A stretch of 64,000 bases of DNA from Acidobacteriota bacterium (GCA_963169195.1 CAUJDN010000035.1:124001-188000); one strand, 5' to 3'. Shown: positions 23,188 to 31,868, counted from the stretch's first letter. A program made the numbers and translations. The notes: generated by a model not told the origin, from the letters alone.

Positions 23188-23222
23188 AATCGGGGACAGT
23201 CCCTGTAAAGTCCCTGTAAAAT
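23188..23222. repeat. Direct repeat GTCCCTGTAAA with GGGGACAGTCCC palindrome
   Basis: In the 55-bp gap between convergent genes, GGGGACAGTCCCTGTAAA is followed by AGTCCCTGTAAAAT, giving two direct copies of GTCCCTGTAAA. GGGACAGTCCC is a near-perfect palindrome. The pattern resembles remnants of REP-type elements. Confidence 0.5.
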
Positions 23223-23227
23223 CCGGG

Positions 23228-25000
23228 CTAGGAGCTACCGGCCGGCAGCTCATCGATCCGCCGCCGCAGGGCGGCCAGATCGCCGGCCGTCCCGCGCAGC
23301 TCGTCGCGCGTGCTCTGTAACCGCTGCTGCTCCGCCCGCACGAACCGGGTGTAGGGCGCGATGGCGTCGCGCACGCGGCCGACGCTGCGCTCCACCTCGC
23401 GATCGAACTGCGCAGTGAGCGTTCCGACCAGCTGCGTCCGCATACCCTCGATCGTCTCGCGCATCGCCGCCTTCGCCTGCCTCCGCCGCACGGGGATGAC
23501 GAACAGCCCGATGACGGCCAGCGCGCCCGCCGCGAGGATGCCGGTCACGTCCGCAAACGTGGTCGTCGCCAGCGCCGTGACCGCGGCGCCCAGCCCGATG
23601 GCCCCGGCTTCCGCCAGCGCCGTGCCCGCCACGGCCATCCGGACCGATTCGGCCATGGTCTCGCTCTCGCGCGCGATGTCGTAGCTCTCGACGGTCCGCT
23701 CGGCCGCCCGGCCCACGGTCTCGAGCAGCTGCGCCCGGTCGTACTCGAAGCGGCTGTCGATGGCGCCTGCCAGACGGTCGGCGTGGGTGGTGCGCCTCGC
23801 CTGGATGCGCTCCATCACACCCTGCCACTGGCGCAGGTCGCTGGCGACCATCCAGTCGATGATGTCGCCCACCTGACGCTCGATGAGCTGCGGCATGTCC
23901 TGCACGACATCGCGCTCGAACTCGGCCTTGAGCCGGCTCTTGTTCATCAGGTCGAACACCCGCCCCAGGCGCAGCGTGTCGTCGAAGAACGACACACCGC
24001 GGCGCTCGAACGCGTGGAGGACGTTGTCCACCGAGGACAGGCGGTGACGGAACTCCCGGGCCATGTCCTCCCGGTACACGGACAGCTGCCCCTCGATGTC
24101 GTCCATCGCCCGCACGTCGTCCTTCAGGACGTGCAGGTCGGCCTCGACCAGGCCCAGGTATCGCTCGCCGAGGCGCAGGCCCACACCAACGGGGTTCAGC
24201 AGCTTCAGCCGGACACGCTCCCGTTCGTCGAGCGTGGACGCGATGTACCGCTCGAGCGCGGCGAAGGCTCCGGCGCCGGGCGTGCCGCCCTGAGCGCTCG
24301 CTTCCTCCGGAAGCACCCCGGCCAGCTTGGCCCTGAGCGCGGCACGCGCCGAGACCAGGAACACCCGCGGCTCCGAGCCCAGCAGGTCCGCGGCGCTCTG
24401 CCGGACGAACTGCTCGACGCTGGCCCGGTCCTCAGCCGTCTCGAGGATGTCCGACTTGTTGACCACGACGACGATCTTCTTGCCCCACTCGCGGATGGCC
24501 TCCATGAACCCACGCTCGGTCTCCGTGAAGGGGCGATCGGCCGAAGTGACGAACAGGACGAAGTCGGCTCGCGGGACGAAGTCGGTGGTGATGGCCTCGT
24601 GCTCGCGGAAGATGGCGTTGGTGCCGGGCGTGTCCACGATGTGGATGTCCCGCAGCATGGCGGCCGGCGCCGTCACCACGTCCACTGCCGCCTCGGAGAC
24701 GACGCGCGTGATCTCGGGACCGTGGGTCAGGATCTGGATCCGCCGCGTGGTGGGCGTCGCCCCTTCCTCGAGCACGCGCTGCCCGGCCAGCGCGTTGATG
24801 AACGTGCTCTTGCCCGAGTTGAACTCCCCCACCACGACGAGGAGGAACAGCTCGTCGAGGCGGCGGATGGAACGCGCCAGCGCCTCCTGGTCCTCGGTGC
24901 TGCCCTCGACGCGCGCCAGCGCCCGCTGCAGCCGGCCCAGGACGGCGCGCTCGTCCGCCAGCAGCGCATGTTCGTCTTTCGTCAGGACGTGATCGATCAT
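23228..25000 (-). CDS. Bacterial dynamin-like GTPase
   Basis: 590 residues. GTPase motifs: G1 GEFNSGKST (58-66), G2 threonines in ATPTTRR (81-87), G3 DTPG (123-126), G4 NKSD (181-184). A long helical stalk follows (about 260-450). There is a hydrophobic hairpin (about 455-510: [44 protein letters not shown]) and a C-terminal coiled coil ending [29 protein letters not shown]. This layout matches bacterial dynamin-like proteins, which bind or remodel membranes. It is encoded singly, not as the tandem pair seen for some family members. A TACAAT lies 15 nt upstream of the start. Confidence 0.92.
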   Translation of the reverse strand: MIDHVLTKDEHALLADERAVLGRLQRALARVEGSTEDQEALARSIRRLDELFLLVVVGEFNSGKSTFINALAGQRVLEEGATPTTRRIQILTHGPEITRVVSEAAVDVVTAPAAMLRDIHIVDTPGTNAIFREHEAITTDFVPRADFVLFVTSADRPFTETERGFMEAIREWGKKIVVVVNKSDILETAEDRASVEQFVRQSAADLLGSEPRVFLVSARAALRAKLAGVLPEEASAQGGTPGAGAFAALERYIASTLDERERVRLKLLNPVGVGLRLGERYLGLVEADLHVLKDDVRAMDDIEGQLSVYREDMAREFRHRLSSVDNVLHAFERRGVSFFDDTLRLGRVFDLMNKSRLKAEFERDVVQDMPQLIERQVGDIIDWMVASDLRQWQGVMERIQARRTTHADRLAGAIDSRFEYDRAQLLETVGRAAERTVESYDIARESETMAESVRMAVAGTALAEAGAIGLGAAVTALATTTFADVTGILAAGALAVIGLFVIPVRRRQAKAAMRETIEGMRTQLVGTLTAQFDREVERSVGRVRDAIAPYTRFVRAEQQRLQSTRDELRGTAGDLAALRRRIDELPAGSS

Positions 25001-25015
25001 GGGCCCGCGCGCCCA

Positions 25016-25021
25016 ATTGTA
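25016..25021 (-). promoter_or_regulatory. Putative -10 (TACAAT) for the dynamin-like gene
   Basis: TACAAT on the minus strand, 15 nt before ATG 25000, which would leave a leader of about 9 nt with no Shine-Dalgarno. Confidence 0.35.
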
Positions 25022-25095
25022 TGCGCGATGCCTCCGCCCGCCGGGAGTGGCCCCCGGGAGCGGCCGGGCGCCCCGCGTAGCTACACGGCATAGTC

Positions 25096-25120
25096 GGATA
25101 TACTCATCGCATGAGTATCC
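25096..25120. promoter_or_regulatory. Antitoxin operator/promoter: dyad over -10 and start codon
   Basis: TACTCAT (25101-25107), CGC, ATGAGTA (25111-25117) is a perfect 7-bp dyad, extended outward by GGAT/TCC with a small bulge. It overlaps a -10 TATACT (25099-25104) and the ATG at 25111. Such a site fits autorepression by the ribbon-helix-helix antitoxin. Confidence 0.55.
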
Positions 25121-25365
25121 GGCTGCAGGTCGTCATGGACGAGGCCGAGCTCCGCGAGATCCAGCGCAGCGCGCGGCGTCAGCGGATGACGGTCTCGGAG
25201 TGGGTGCGGAACGCGCTGCGTGCGGCCCGGCGGGCGGAGCCTGGACCGGACCGCGGCCGGAAGCTCGAGGCCATCCGCGCCTCGAGCCGTCACGCCTTTC
25301 CGACGGCGGACATCGATCAGATGCTCGCCGAAATCGCCCGCGGTCGCGCGGAGTCCGACCGGTGA
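25111..25365 (+). CDS. Ribbon-helix-helix antitoxin of a type II toxin-antitoxin pair
   Basis: 84 residues. The N-terminus [41 protein letters not shown] has the strand-helix-helix pattern of MetJ/Arc-type (RHH) DNA-binding antitoxins, with a polar strand followed by the [11 protein letters not shown] helix. The C-terminal tail ([25 protein letters not shown]) is the likely toxin-binding part. It overlaps the PIN toxin gene by 4 nt (GTGA). The start codon sits in a putative operator. Confidence 0.88.
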   Translation: MSIRLQVVMDEAELREIQRSARRQRMTVSEWVRNALRAARRAEPGPDRGRKLEAIRASSRHAFPTADIDQMLAEIARGRAESDR

Positions 25366-25757
25366 CCTTCGTCGATTCGAACATCCCGATGTACCTGGTC
25401 GGGGCCGCGCATCCCCACAAGGCCGATGCCCAGCGATTGCTCGAGCGCGCGGTCGCAGACGGCGACAAGCTCGTGACGAGCGCCGAGGTCTTCCAGGAGA
25501 TCCTGCACCGCTACACCGCCATCGGCCGGCGCGATGCGATCCAGCCCGCCTGGGATGCCCTCGCCGCCGTGACCGACGAGGTGTTCGCGATCGAGGTGGC
25601 CGACGCCGACCGGGCCCGGGCGATCGTGCTCGAGCGCCAGGCGCTCTCGGCGCGCGATGCACTTCATGCCGCGGTGATGGAGCGGCATGGCGTGACGCGC
25701 ATCCTCAGCTTCGACGCCGGCTTCGACACCCTGCCGGGCCTTACCCGCCTGTACTAA
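25362..25757 (+). CDS. vapC: PIN-domain ribonuclease toxin (VapC type)
   Basis: 131 residues from GTG 25362. PIN motifs: first Asp in [14 protein letters not shown] (Asp5), Glu in [13 protein letters not shown] (about 43), Asp in [17 protein letters not shown] (about 94), and Asp in ILSFDAGFD (about 117). PIN toxins cleave tRNA or other RNA and are held inactive by the partner antitoxin encoded just upstream. The four-base overlap gives translational coupling. It converges with the oxidase gene 33 bp downstream. Confidence 0.9.
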   Translation: MTFVDSNIPMYLVGAAHPHKADAQRLLERAVADGDKLVTSAEVFQEILHRYTAIGRRDAIQPAWDALAAVTDEVFAIEVADADRARAIVLERQALSARDALHAAVMERHGVTRILSFDAGFDTLPGLTRLY

Positions 25758-25790
25758 CGCCCGCCGTTTGGGCTCGCACGGCGGCGCACG

Positions 25791-27035
25791 TCAATCGGCC
25801 GTGTGCCAGTCGAAGAAGCGCTCGGCAGCAGGCGCCACGCGCGGCGGCTCTGAACGCGTGAGGCGTGTTCCGGGCGCCGGCGGCGCCATGCGCGAGAAGA
25901 ACGCGATCGCGTTGTCCACGTTCCGCTTCCGGATCTCCTCGTTCGGCTCCATCGACCAGACGCCCCGCTCCTGCGAGTTGCCGACCACGATGCCGTCGCT
26001 CCGGGGGTTGATGCTCGCATTGCTGTCATCGGCCAGCCGGGCGGACGCCCGGTAGTTCACCTCGGGCTGCGGCACGAGCAGCGTCAGCTGCCCCTTCACC
26101 GGCACCAGCTCCTGGTCGTCGAAGAGCGAGAACGACCCCAGCCCCGTGCAGTTGACGATGACGGGCTCGGGAAGCGCGGCCAGCTCGCGGCGCGACTCGA
26201 AGCGGCGGATGACGACGCGCCCGCCGAACGCGAGGAAGTCCTGCACGAGCGCGTCCATGTAGATGGAGGGCTCGATGGCCAGGTTCGACTGGCGGATCGC
26301 GTACCGCGTCGGGAACGGGTGCTCGCCGGGCCCGAGCACCTCACGATCGCGCCCGGTCCGCAGGGGCTCGGGCAGCAGGTCGCTGTCGCTCCCGCCCCGC
26401 GGGCGCGGGTTGGGATCGTCGGTGGCGTTGTAGCTGTCGATCCAGTAGACGCCGTAGCGCGGGCCGGCCATCAGCTGCAGCTGGCGGTAGGACACCTCGG
26501 CCGCGGTGCGGAACTGCGCATCCCACCCCGGCGTGCGCCGCTCGGGCTCGATGAGTCCAGAAGTGGGCGTGTAGCCCGCCCACGACATGTTGGACGTCGT
26601 GTCGGGCGGCACCGTGGCGGTGTAGATGGTGACGTCGTAGCCGCGGCGTTGCAGCTGCCGGGCGGTGGAAAGACCGGGCGAGCCGCACCCGATGACGGCC
26701 GCACGACGGACGCCGGCCGGCTCCGCCAGCTCTCCCACGAGCGTGCCGCATCCCCACGCCAGCGACATGCCGGCCCCGCCATGCCCGTAGTTGTGGACGA
26801 GCACCTTGTCGTCCAGCTTGTCGGCGCGCAGGACGAAACCACCGTCCCGGTGCGGGCGCAGGCCCACCGTGGTCCGAATCACGCGGTCCCACGACACGCG
26901 CACGGGCGCCAGGTTCACACGCGGGCGAGGGGGCCGCGCCGCCGACACGCGGGGCGGTCCCGCGGCCCGACACCCCCCCAACCCCAGGCCCAGGAGGGCC
27001 GCGCCCCCGGACGCGAGCCACGTACGTCGGTTCAT
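25791..27035 (-). CDS. FAD-dependent D-amino-acid-oxidase-like protein with permuted motif order
   Basis: 414 residues from ATG 27035, chosen for the MNRRTWLASGGAALLGLGLGGC signal (twin-arginine-like, with lipobox Cys22) and a TAAGAT 7 nt upstream. In D-amino-acid oxidases the dinucleotide-binding motif is at the N-terminus and the RPxR...HNYGHGG...G segment at the C-terminus. Here the latter comes first: VGLRPHRDGGFVLR (58-70) and HNYGHGGAGMSLAWGCG (81-97). The Rossmann motif AAVIGCGSPGLSTARQLQRRGYDVTIY (112-138) follows. Later parts keep the family order (VIVNCTGLGSFSLFDDQELVPVKGQ; DGIVVGNSQERGVW). The C-terminus lacks a second HNYGHGG block. It probably oxidises an amino acid or amine in the periplasm; substrate is unknown. 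Confidence 0.85.
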   Translation of the reverse strand: MNRRTWLASGGAALLGLGLGGCRAAGPPRVSAARPPRPRVNLAPVRVSWDRVIRTTVGLRPHRDGGFVLRADKLDDKVLVHNYGHGGAGMSLAWGCGTLVGELAEPAGVRRAAVIGCGSPGLSTARQLQRRGYDVTIYTATVPPDTTSNMSWAGYTPTSGLIEPERRTPGWDAQFRTAAEVSYRQLQLMAGPRYGVYWIDSYNATDDPNPRPRGGSDSDLLPEPLRTGRDREVLGPGEHPFPTRYAIRQSNLAIEPSIYMDALVQDFLAFGGRVVIRRFESRRELAALPEPVIVNCTGLGSFSLFDDQELVPVKGQLTLLVPQPEVNYRASARLADDSNASINPRSDGIVVGNSQERGVWSMEPNEEIRKRNVDNAIAFFSRMAPPAPGTRLTRSEPPRVAPAAERFFDWHTAD

Positions 27036-27042
27036 GCGGGCA

Positions 27043-27048
27043 ATCTTA
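27043..27048 (-). promoter_or_regulatory. Putative -10 (TAAGAT), leaderless geometry
   Basis: TAAGAT (27048 to 27043, minus strand) ends 7 nt before ATG 27035 in the context GCCGGTAAGATTGCCCGC. Confidence 0.45.
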
Positions 27049-27109
27049 CCGGCATTGAGCGGCTCGCGGTCACGGCAGCCAGATGGAAGGGCCCGCACCC
27101 GCGCGCGGT

Positions 27110-27724
27110 TCACCGCGGCGCCAGCAGCACCTCCACCCAGAACCAGCCGCGCAGGTCCCCCGCCGCGAAACCCACGGCCTGATCATCCGGATACGACGTG
27201 CGAAGGACGTCGCCAATGGCGGCCTCGACCTGCTCCCGCGGCCCATGGCAGGTCTCGCACATCGCCATCTGGCCAATCGGCCGCAACACGCCAACGCGGT
27301 CGCCCAGGTCGAACACCGCCGGCCGGGCGCCCGTGATGGGACGGCCGGCGCTCGACGCCACGGTGCCGGCGGCCCACGCGCGCGGGGCGTTGCGCGGATT
27401 GCGGATCTTGTGGCTGGTCCGGCCAATGGCCAGATCCTGCGCCTTCCCGACCGAGTCGGTCAGTTGCTGCGCCTCGTCACGGCACACCGTGACCGCCGCC
27501 TTCGGTCCGCCGCGGCCCAGCTCCTCCTTCAGTCGGGAGATGAGGGTCAGCTGCAGCTGACGGACCGCGGCGTCGGCCCGGTCCACGGCCGCGGCCACCC
27601 GCGGCGTGGGGGCCGACATGTCGATGGGCCTGGCCGCCTGCGCAGCCGGGGGAGCCTGTGACGACAGGGGGGCGGACGCGCTGGCAAGGAGGGCTGCAAG
27701 GAGGATTCGAGCGTGGGTGCGCAT
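27110..27724 (-). CDS. Exported Tll0287-like (DUF3365) haem-binding protein
   Basis: 204 residues from ATG 27724, with an in-frame GTG two codons earlier. Signal peptide MRTHARILLAALLASASAPLSSQA. The domain around AAVTVCRDEAQQLTDSVGKAQDLAIGRTSHKIRNPRNAPRAWA and a single CETCH haem c site (in MAMCETCHGPREQVEAAIGDVL) match the DUF3365/Tll0287 type, a periplasmic PAS-like fold that binds haem in sensors or small cytochromes. It has no kinase domain here, so it is a free haem protein. A TAACCT hexamer lies 6 nt upstream. Confidence 0.82.
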   Translation of the reverse strand: MRTHARILLAALLASASAPLSSQAPPAAQAARPIDMSAPTPRVAAAVDRADAAVRQLQLTLISRLKEELGRGGPKAAVTVCRDEAQQLTDSVGKAQDLAIGRTSHKIRNPRNAPRAWAAGTVASSAGRPITGARPAVFDLGDRVGVLRPIGQMAMCETCHGPREQVEAAIGDVLRTSYPDDQAVGFAAGDLRGWFWVEVLLAPR

Positions 27725-27730
27725 ACCCAC

Positions 27731-27736
27731 AGGTTA
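27731..27736 (-). promoter_or_regulatory. Putative -10 (TAACCT), leaderless geometry
   Basis: TAACCT on the minus strand ends 6 nt before ATG 27724. The adjoining GTGGGT/ACCCAC dyad (27713-27730) spans the start codon. Confidence 0.35.
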
Positions 27737-27821
27737 CGCCTCCCCGCGCCGCACGGCACCTGCCGCCGTCGGCGCCTGGGGCGCCGCCCCTCGATCCGTG
27801 CGAACGGGACCGATTAGCCGT

Positions 27822-27827
27822 TAGACT
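27822..27827 (+). promoter_or_regulatory. Putative -10 (TAGACT), leaderless geometry
   Basis: TAGACT ends 6 nt before ATG 27834 in the context CCGTTAGACTGCCGAC. Confidence 0.45.
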
Positions 27828-27833
27828 GCCGAC

Positions 27834-29717
27834 ATGCGTCCACGACTTCTCCTGGCCGTGCTGGCGGTGTCCGGCGCGGCGCTCGTCTCCGCCCAGCAGC
27901 CGCCCGCTGATACGCCAAACCCGGTCCGCGCGGCCTACACGAAATACGAGCACATGGTCCCGATGCGGGACGGCGTGAAGCTGTTCACCTCGGTGTACGT
28001 GCCGAAGGCGTGCGATGCCCCCTATCCCATCATCATGCAGCGCACGCCGTACTCCGTCGCGCCGTACGGCATCGACAACTACCGCACGACCATCGGCCCC
28101 TCCGAGCACTTCCTGAAGGAGGGCATCATCGCCGTGTACCAGGACGTGCGCGGGCGCTACCTGTCCGAGGGTCAGTGGGTCGAGGTGCGGCCGCACAACC
28201 CGAAGAAGGGGCCACGCGACATCGACGAGAGCACCGACACGTGGGACACCATCGACTGGCTGGTGAAGAACGTGCCCTGCAACAACGGGCGCGTGGGCAT
28301 GTGGGGCATCTCGTACCCGGGCTTCTACGTGTCGGCCGGCATGATCGACGCCCATCCGGCGCTCGAAGCCGTCTCGCCGCAGGCGCCGGTGACCGACTAC
28401 TACCTGGGCGACGACTCCTTCCACAATGGCGCGTTCATGCTGGCCGCGAACTTCGGCTTCTACTCGAGCTTCAAGCCGCGACCCGAACCCACGCGTCCGC
28501 GGGCCGCCCTGCCCTTCGACTACGGGACACCGAGCGGGTACGAGTTCTACCTGCAGATGGGGCCCCTCTGGGCCGGCGCGGAACGTTACGGCGTGCTCGC
28601 GAACCCGTACTACCGCCTGAACCTCGAGCACACGACGTACGACGACTTCTGGAGAGCGCGGTCCATCTGGAGGCACTTCAAGGGCATCGCGCCCGCCGTC
28701 CTCACCGTGGGTGGGTGGTACGACGCCGAGGATCTCGCCGGGCCGCTGCTGACCTACCGCACGATTCGCGCCGAGAGCCCGTCCACGACGAACCACCTCG
28801 TGATGGGCCCGTGGACGCACGGCAGCTGGGCACGGGACACGGGCCGCACCGTGGGCAACCTCGACTTCGGCCAGGACACCTCCGCCTGGTACCGCGAGCA
28901 CGTGGAGTTCCCGTTCTTCATGCAGCACCTGAAGGACAAGGGTCGGGGCGTGGCCCCCGTCACCATGTACGAGACCGGCACCAATCGCTGGCGCACCTTC
29001 GACGCCTGGCCCCCCTCCACGGCGCAGCGGACGATGTACCTCGCGGCCGGCGGCCTGTTGACCCCGGCGGCGCCGGCGGAAGCCGAGGCCTTCGACGAGT
29101 ACCTGAGCGATCCCAACCGGCCGGTGCCCTATGTCGGCCACGTCCAGATGGGCATGCAGCGCGATTACATGACCGAAGACCAGCGCTTCGCCGCGACGCG
29201 CCCCGACGTCCTCGTCTACGCCACGCCTCCGCTCGAGGAGGACCTGATCGTGCACGGCCCCATCGCCGTGGACCTGCACGTCGCCACCTCGGGCACCGAC
29301 GCCGACTTCGTGGTCAAGGTGATTGACGGGTTCCCGGCCGACTATCCCACGCCCGACTGGAAGGGGCCGACGCCCGAGCCCGCGAACCGCGTGCGGATGG
29401 GTGGCTACCAGCAGCTCGTGCGCGGCGAGCCGTTCCGCGGGAAGTTCCGCCAGAGCTTCGAGAAGCCGGTGCCGTTCGTGCCCAATCAGCCGGATCGCAT
29501 CCGCTTCGACCTGCCCGACGTGGCGCACACGTTCCGGCGTGGCCACCGGCTGATGCTGCACGTCCAGAGCTCCTGGTTCCCGCTGACGGATCGCAATCCA
29601 CAGGTCTTCACCGACATCCCGAAGGCCAGGCCCGAGGAGTTCAAGCCGGCCACCCAGCGCGTCTACAGGAGCCAGGCGCGGCCCTCGTCCATCACGCTGG
29701 TCGTGGGGAAGCCGTAG
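27834..29717 (+). CDS. Exported CocE/NonD-family hydrolase (S15-type alpha/beta hydrolase)
   Basis: 627 residues. Signal peptide MRPRLLLAVLAVSGAALVSAQQ. The catalytic triad is visible: Ser in GMWGISYPGFYVS (about 160), Asp in VGGWYDAEDLAG (about 295) and His in MGPWTHGSWA (about 328). The N-terminal opening EHMVPMRDGVKLFTSVYVP and the C-terminal galactose-binding-like jelly roll (VHGPIAVDLHVATSGTDADFVVKVIDGFP, FRRGHRLMLHVQSSWFP) fit X-Pro dipeptidyl peptidase or cocaine-esterase relatives. It acts on ester or acyl-peptide substrates outside the cytoplasm; substrate is unknown. Divergent from the Tll0287-like gene. Confidence 0.93.
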   Translation: MRPRLLLAVLAVSGAALVSAQQPPADTPNPVRAAYTKYEHMVPMRDGVKLFTSVYVPKACDAPYPIIMQRTPYSVAPYGIDNYRTTIGPSEHFLKEGIIAVYQDVRGRYLSEGQWVEVRPHNPKKGPRDIDESTDTWDTIDWLVKNVPCNNGRVGMWGISYPGFYVSAGMIDAHPALEAVSPQAPVTDYYLGDDSFHNGAFMLAANFGFYSSFKPRPEPTRPRAALPFDYGTPSGYEFYLQMGPLWAGAERYGVLANPYYRLNLEHTTYDDFWRARSIWRHFKGIAPAVLTVGGWYDAEDLAGPLLTYRTIRAESPSTTNHLVMGPWTHGSWARDTGRTVGNLDFGQDTSAWYREHVEFPFFMQHLKDKGRGVAPVTMYETGTNRWRTFDAWPPSTAQRTMYLAAGGLLTPAAPAEAEAFDEYLSDPNRPVPYVGHVQMGMQRDYMTEDQRFAATRPDVLVYATPPLEEDLIVHGPIAVDLHVATSGTDADFVVKVIDGFPADYPTPDWKGPTPEPANRVRMGGYQQLVRGEPFRGKFRQSFEKPVPFVPNQPDRIRFDLPDVAHTFRRGHRLMLHVQSSWFPLTDRNPQVFTDIPKARPEEFKPATQRVYRSQARPSSITLVVGKP

Positions 29718-29756
29718 AGCGCCCCGCCGGGCTGGCACGAATGGAGAGCGCGGACG

Positions 29757-30788
29757 TCAGCCGAGCTCGAACGTCAGCTCGCCGAGCTTCTCCACGCTGC
29801 AGGCGATCCGGTCGCCCGGCTTCAGCCACGCCTGCTTCTCCTTCGGCATGCCCTGGATGACGCCCTGCGGGGTGCCGGTGTAGATGACGTCCCCGGGCTT
29901 CAGCGTGAAGTGGTGAGAGATGTAGCTGATCATCGTCCGCGTGCTGAAGATGAAGTCGGCGGTCGTGGACGACTGGCGGGTTTCGCCGTTGACGCGGCAT
30001 TCGAGCGCGAGGTTGTCGGGGTCGACCTGGTCGGCCGTCACCAGGTAGGGCCCGATGGGCGCGAAGCCGTCGATGGCCTTCCCCACCATCCACTGCCCGC
30101 CGCGCTGGTACTGCAGGTCACGCGCGGTGAAGTCGTTTCCGGTGGCGTAGCCGGCGACAACGGTGAGCGCGTCGGCGTCGGTCACGCGGTGCGCCGTGGC
30201 GCCCATCACGATGACCAGCTCCACCTCGTAGTCGAAGTTCGTGGCCAGGTCCACCGGCAGCGTCACCGTGCCCTTGTGCCGGTTGAGCGACGCGTTGAAC
30301 TTGTTGAACAGCACCGGGTACGCAGGCACGGGCGACCCGATCTCCTCGGCGTGCTTCCGGTAGTTGAGGCCCACGCAGATGATCTTGTCGGGCCGGCCGA
30401 CCAGCGGTCCGTACTCGAGGCCGTCTTCGGCGCGGAACGCGGGCTGCGCCTCGCTGCCGCGCAGCGAGGCCTCGACGACGGCCTGCACGCTGGGGCCGTC
30501 CTCCTGCTGCAGCATCTCGTCCATCGTGGCCGGCGCGTACAGGCCAAGCAGCGACGCCGCGCGCGCCACGTCCAGGATACCCTTGTCCGTCTTCGCGCCC
30601 AGCCGATCCTGGCCCTGCTCTCGGAAGGTCAGCAGCGTCAGGCCCCTGGCCAGCCCCCGCCCCAGCGTCCGCGAGGGCGGCACGCTCGAACCCGGCGCCG
30701 TGGGCGCGCATCCCGCCGCCGCGCCCACGGCTGCCAGTGTGCCCATCGCGCCAGCGTTCCTCAGGAAACCACGTCGATTCGTCCGCAC
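29757..30788 (-). CDS. Tat-exported fumarylacetoacetate-hydrolase-fold protein
   Basis: 343 residues from GTG 30788, with GGAG 9 nt upstream. The N-terminus VRTNRRGFLRNAGAMGTLAAVGAAAGC has a twin-arginine motif and a lipobox-like Cys. The FAH domain has the PDKIICVGLNYRKHAEEIG signature and metal ligands Glu/Glu in NFDYEVELVIVMG and Asp in GNDFTARDLQ, then KPGDVIYTGTPQGV. FAH-fold enzymes are normally cytoplasmic hydrolases or decarboxylases of aromatic catabolism, so the export signal is unusual. The gene is followed on the same strand by nothing for 39 bp before the convergent hydrolase; the VKOR gene lies upstream. Confidence 0.88.
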   Translation of the reverse strand: MRTNRRGFLRNAGAMGTLAAVGAAAGCAPTAPGSSVPPSRTLGRGLARGLTLLTFREQGQDRLGAKTDKGILDVARAASLLGLYAPATMDEMLQQEDGPSVQAVVEASLRGSEAQPAFRAEDGLEYGPLVGRPDKIICVGLNYRKHAEEIGSPVPAYPVLFNKFNASLNRHKGTVTLPVDLATNFDYEVELVIVMGATAHRVTDADALTVVAGYATGNDFTARDLQYQRGGQWMVGKAIDGFAPIGPYLVTADQVDPDNLALECRVNGETRQSSTTADFIFSTRTMISYISHHFTLKPGDVIYTGTPQGVIQGMPKEKQAWLKPGDRIACSVEKLGELTFELG

Positions 30789-30840
30789 GATCACCCACTC
30801 CAATCTCTCAACGCACCTGAATCGCCAATTCCCCGATACC

Positions 30841-30890
30841 CCGGGGCCCCAATCACCCATCACCCGTTCGGCAATCGGCAATCGCTCGTT
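30841..30890. repeat. Short-word repeats in the 118-bp gap
   Basis: The gap between the VKOR and FAH genes holds AATCACCCATCACCC and CGGCAATCGGCAATCG, local repeats of 7 bp. No ORF is supported. Confidence 0.4.
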
Positions 30891-30906
30891 GGACAGCCGC
30901 CACTCC

Positions 30907-31809
30907 CTACGGCGCCGAGGCGGGCCGGGTCGCGGCAGCCAGGTCGAACCCGGTGAGCTGGGCCAGCCGGAGCGGCGACAGTACCTCCTCGTACCGCTTC
31001 CCGGCAATCTCCCACGTCGGGTACGTGTTGATGCGCGCCTCACGGCACTCGGCGGTCTGCGGCGCGCCCTGCCGGGCGCCCATGCTGCACTCGACGTACG
31101 GCAGGCGCCGCGCCGCCACGCCGAACAGCGCCTTCTGGTCCTGGCAGTGCGGGCACCACTCCGCGCCGTACATCTTCGCGCCGGTCTGGGCGAGGTGGAC
31201 GGCCAGCGCACGCAGGGTGGGATCCTCAACGGCGGGCGCCTTCCCCACCAGGCCGATGTAGTTGAGGTGCAGGAACGCGATGATCCCCACGGCCACGGGC
31301 CCCCGGATGCGCAGCCACCGCGGCCACGAGAACCCGGGAATCCCGTCCGGCCGCTGAAACGTGACGACCGTGAAGATGGCGGTCATCAGCGCCAGCGACG
31401 TGAGGCAATAGGGGCAGGTCGCTCCCAGCATCGCCACCGAAACCGTCGTCAGGTACAGGCTGTAGAGCAGGCCGAAGCACGACAGCGTCCACGCCAGGCG
31501 CCACTGCCGGTGAGCGCTCGCGATCCATGCGGTGCCGGCAAGCGCAAGATAGGCCAGCAGGCCCCAGAAGGCGGTGGGCAGGCCCAGGAGCGTGGCCCAT
31601 CGGCTCGACAGGACCAGGTCGCACCCGCTGCCCGCGCTGCAGCCCTGCACCGCCCCACCCGACCAGCTCGTCCACGACAGGTAGCCCGCCAGCGCGACGC
31701 CAGTCACGCTGAGCGCCAGCAGCGGCCAGTTCGGCGTCGTGCCGGACACGACGCTCGCGGCGCCGCCTGCGTCCCGGGGTTCCTTCCTGGCCCTGGCTTT
31801 CCGACCCAT
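30907..31809 (-). CDS. VKOR-thioredoxin fusion, periplasmic disulfide formation
   Basis: 300 residues from ATG 31809. Four or five membrane segments carry a VKOR domain with the outer loop cysteines in GCSAGSGCDLVLSSRWATLLGLP and the quinone-side CxxC in ATCPYCLTSLALM. A thioredoxin-like domain follows (about 215-300), with YGAEWCPHCQDQKALFG and a downstream CREARINTYPTWEI. Such fusions take electrons from substrate thiols to quinones, replacing DsbA/DsbB. Fits the many exported Cys-containing proteins here. A TAGACT lies 7 nt upstream of the start. Confidence 0.94.
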   Translation of the reverse strand: MGRKARARKEPRDAGGAASVVSGTTPNWPLLALSVTGVALAGYLSWTSWSGGAVQGCSAGSGCDLVLSSRWATLLGLPTAFWGLLAYLALAGTAWIASAHRQWRLAWTLSCFGLLYSLYLTTVSVAMLGATCPYCLTSLALMTAIFTVVTFQRPDGIPGFSWPRWLRIRGPVAVGIIAFLHLNYIGLVGKAPAVEDPTLRALAVHLAQTGAKMYGAEWCPHCQDQKALFGVAARRLPYVECSMGARQGAPQTAECREARINTYPTWEIAGKRYEEVLSPLRLAQLTGFDLAAATRPASAP

Positions 31810-31816
31810 GCGCCAG

Positions 31817-31822
31817 AGTCTA
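31817..31822 (-). promoter_or_regulatory. Putative -10 (TAGACT), leaderless geometry
   Basis: TAGACT on the minus strand ends 7 nt before ATG 31809, in the context AGTAGTAGACTCTGGCGC. Confidence 0.45.
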
Positions 31823-31868
31823 CTACTCCCTCGCGGTCGCCACCGATACCGGCGATCGCGCCTCGGTG

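Noticed and set aside
27477-29738. 753-codon minus-strand frame opposite the CocE-type hydrolase
   Set aside because: No domain evidence; the plus-strand product has a complete catalytic triad and signal peptide.
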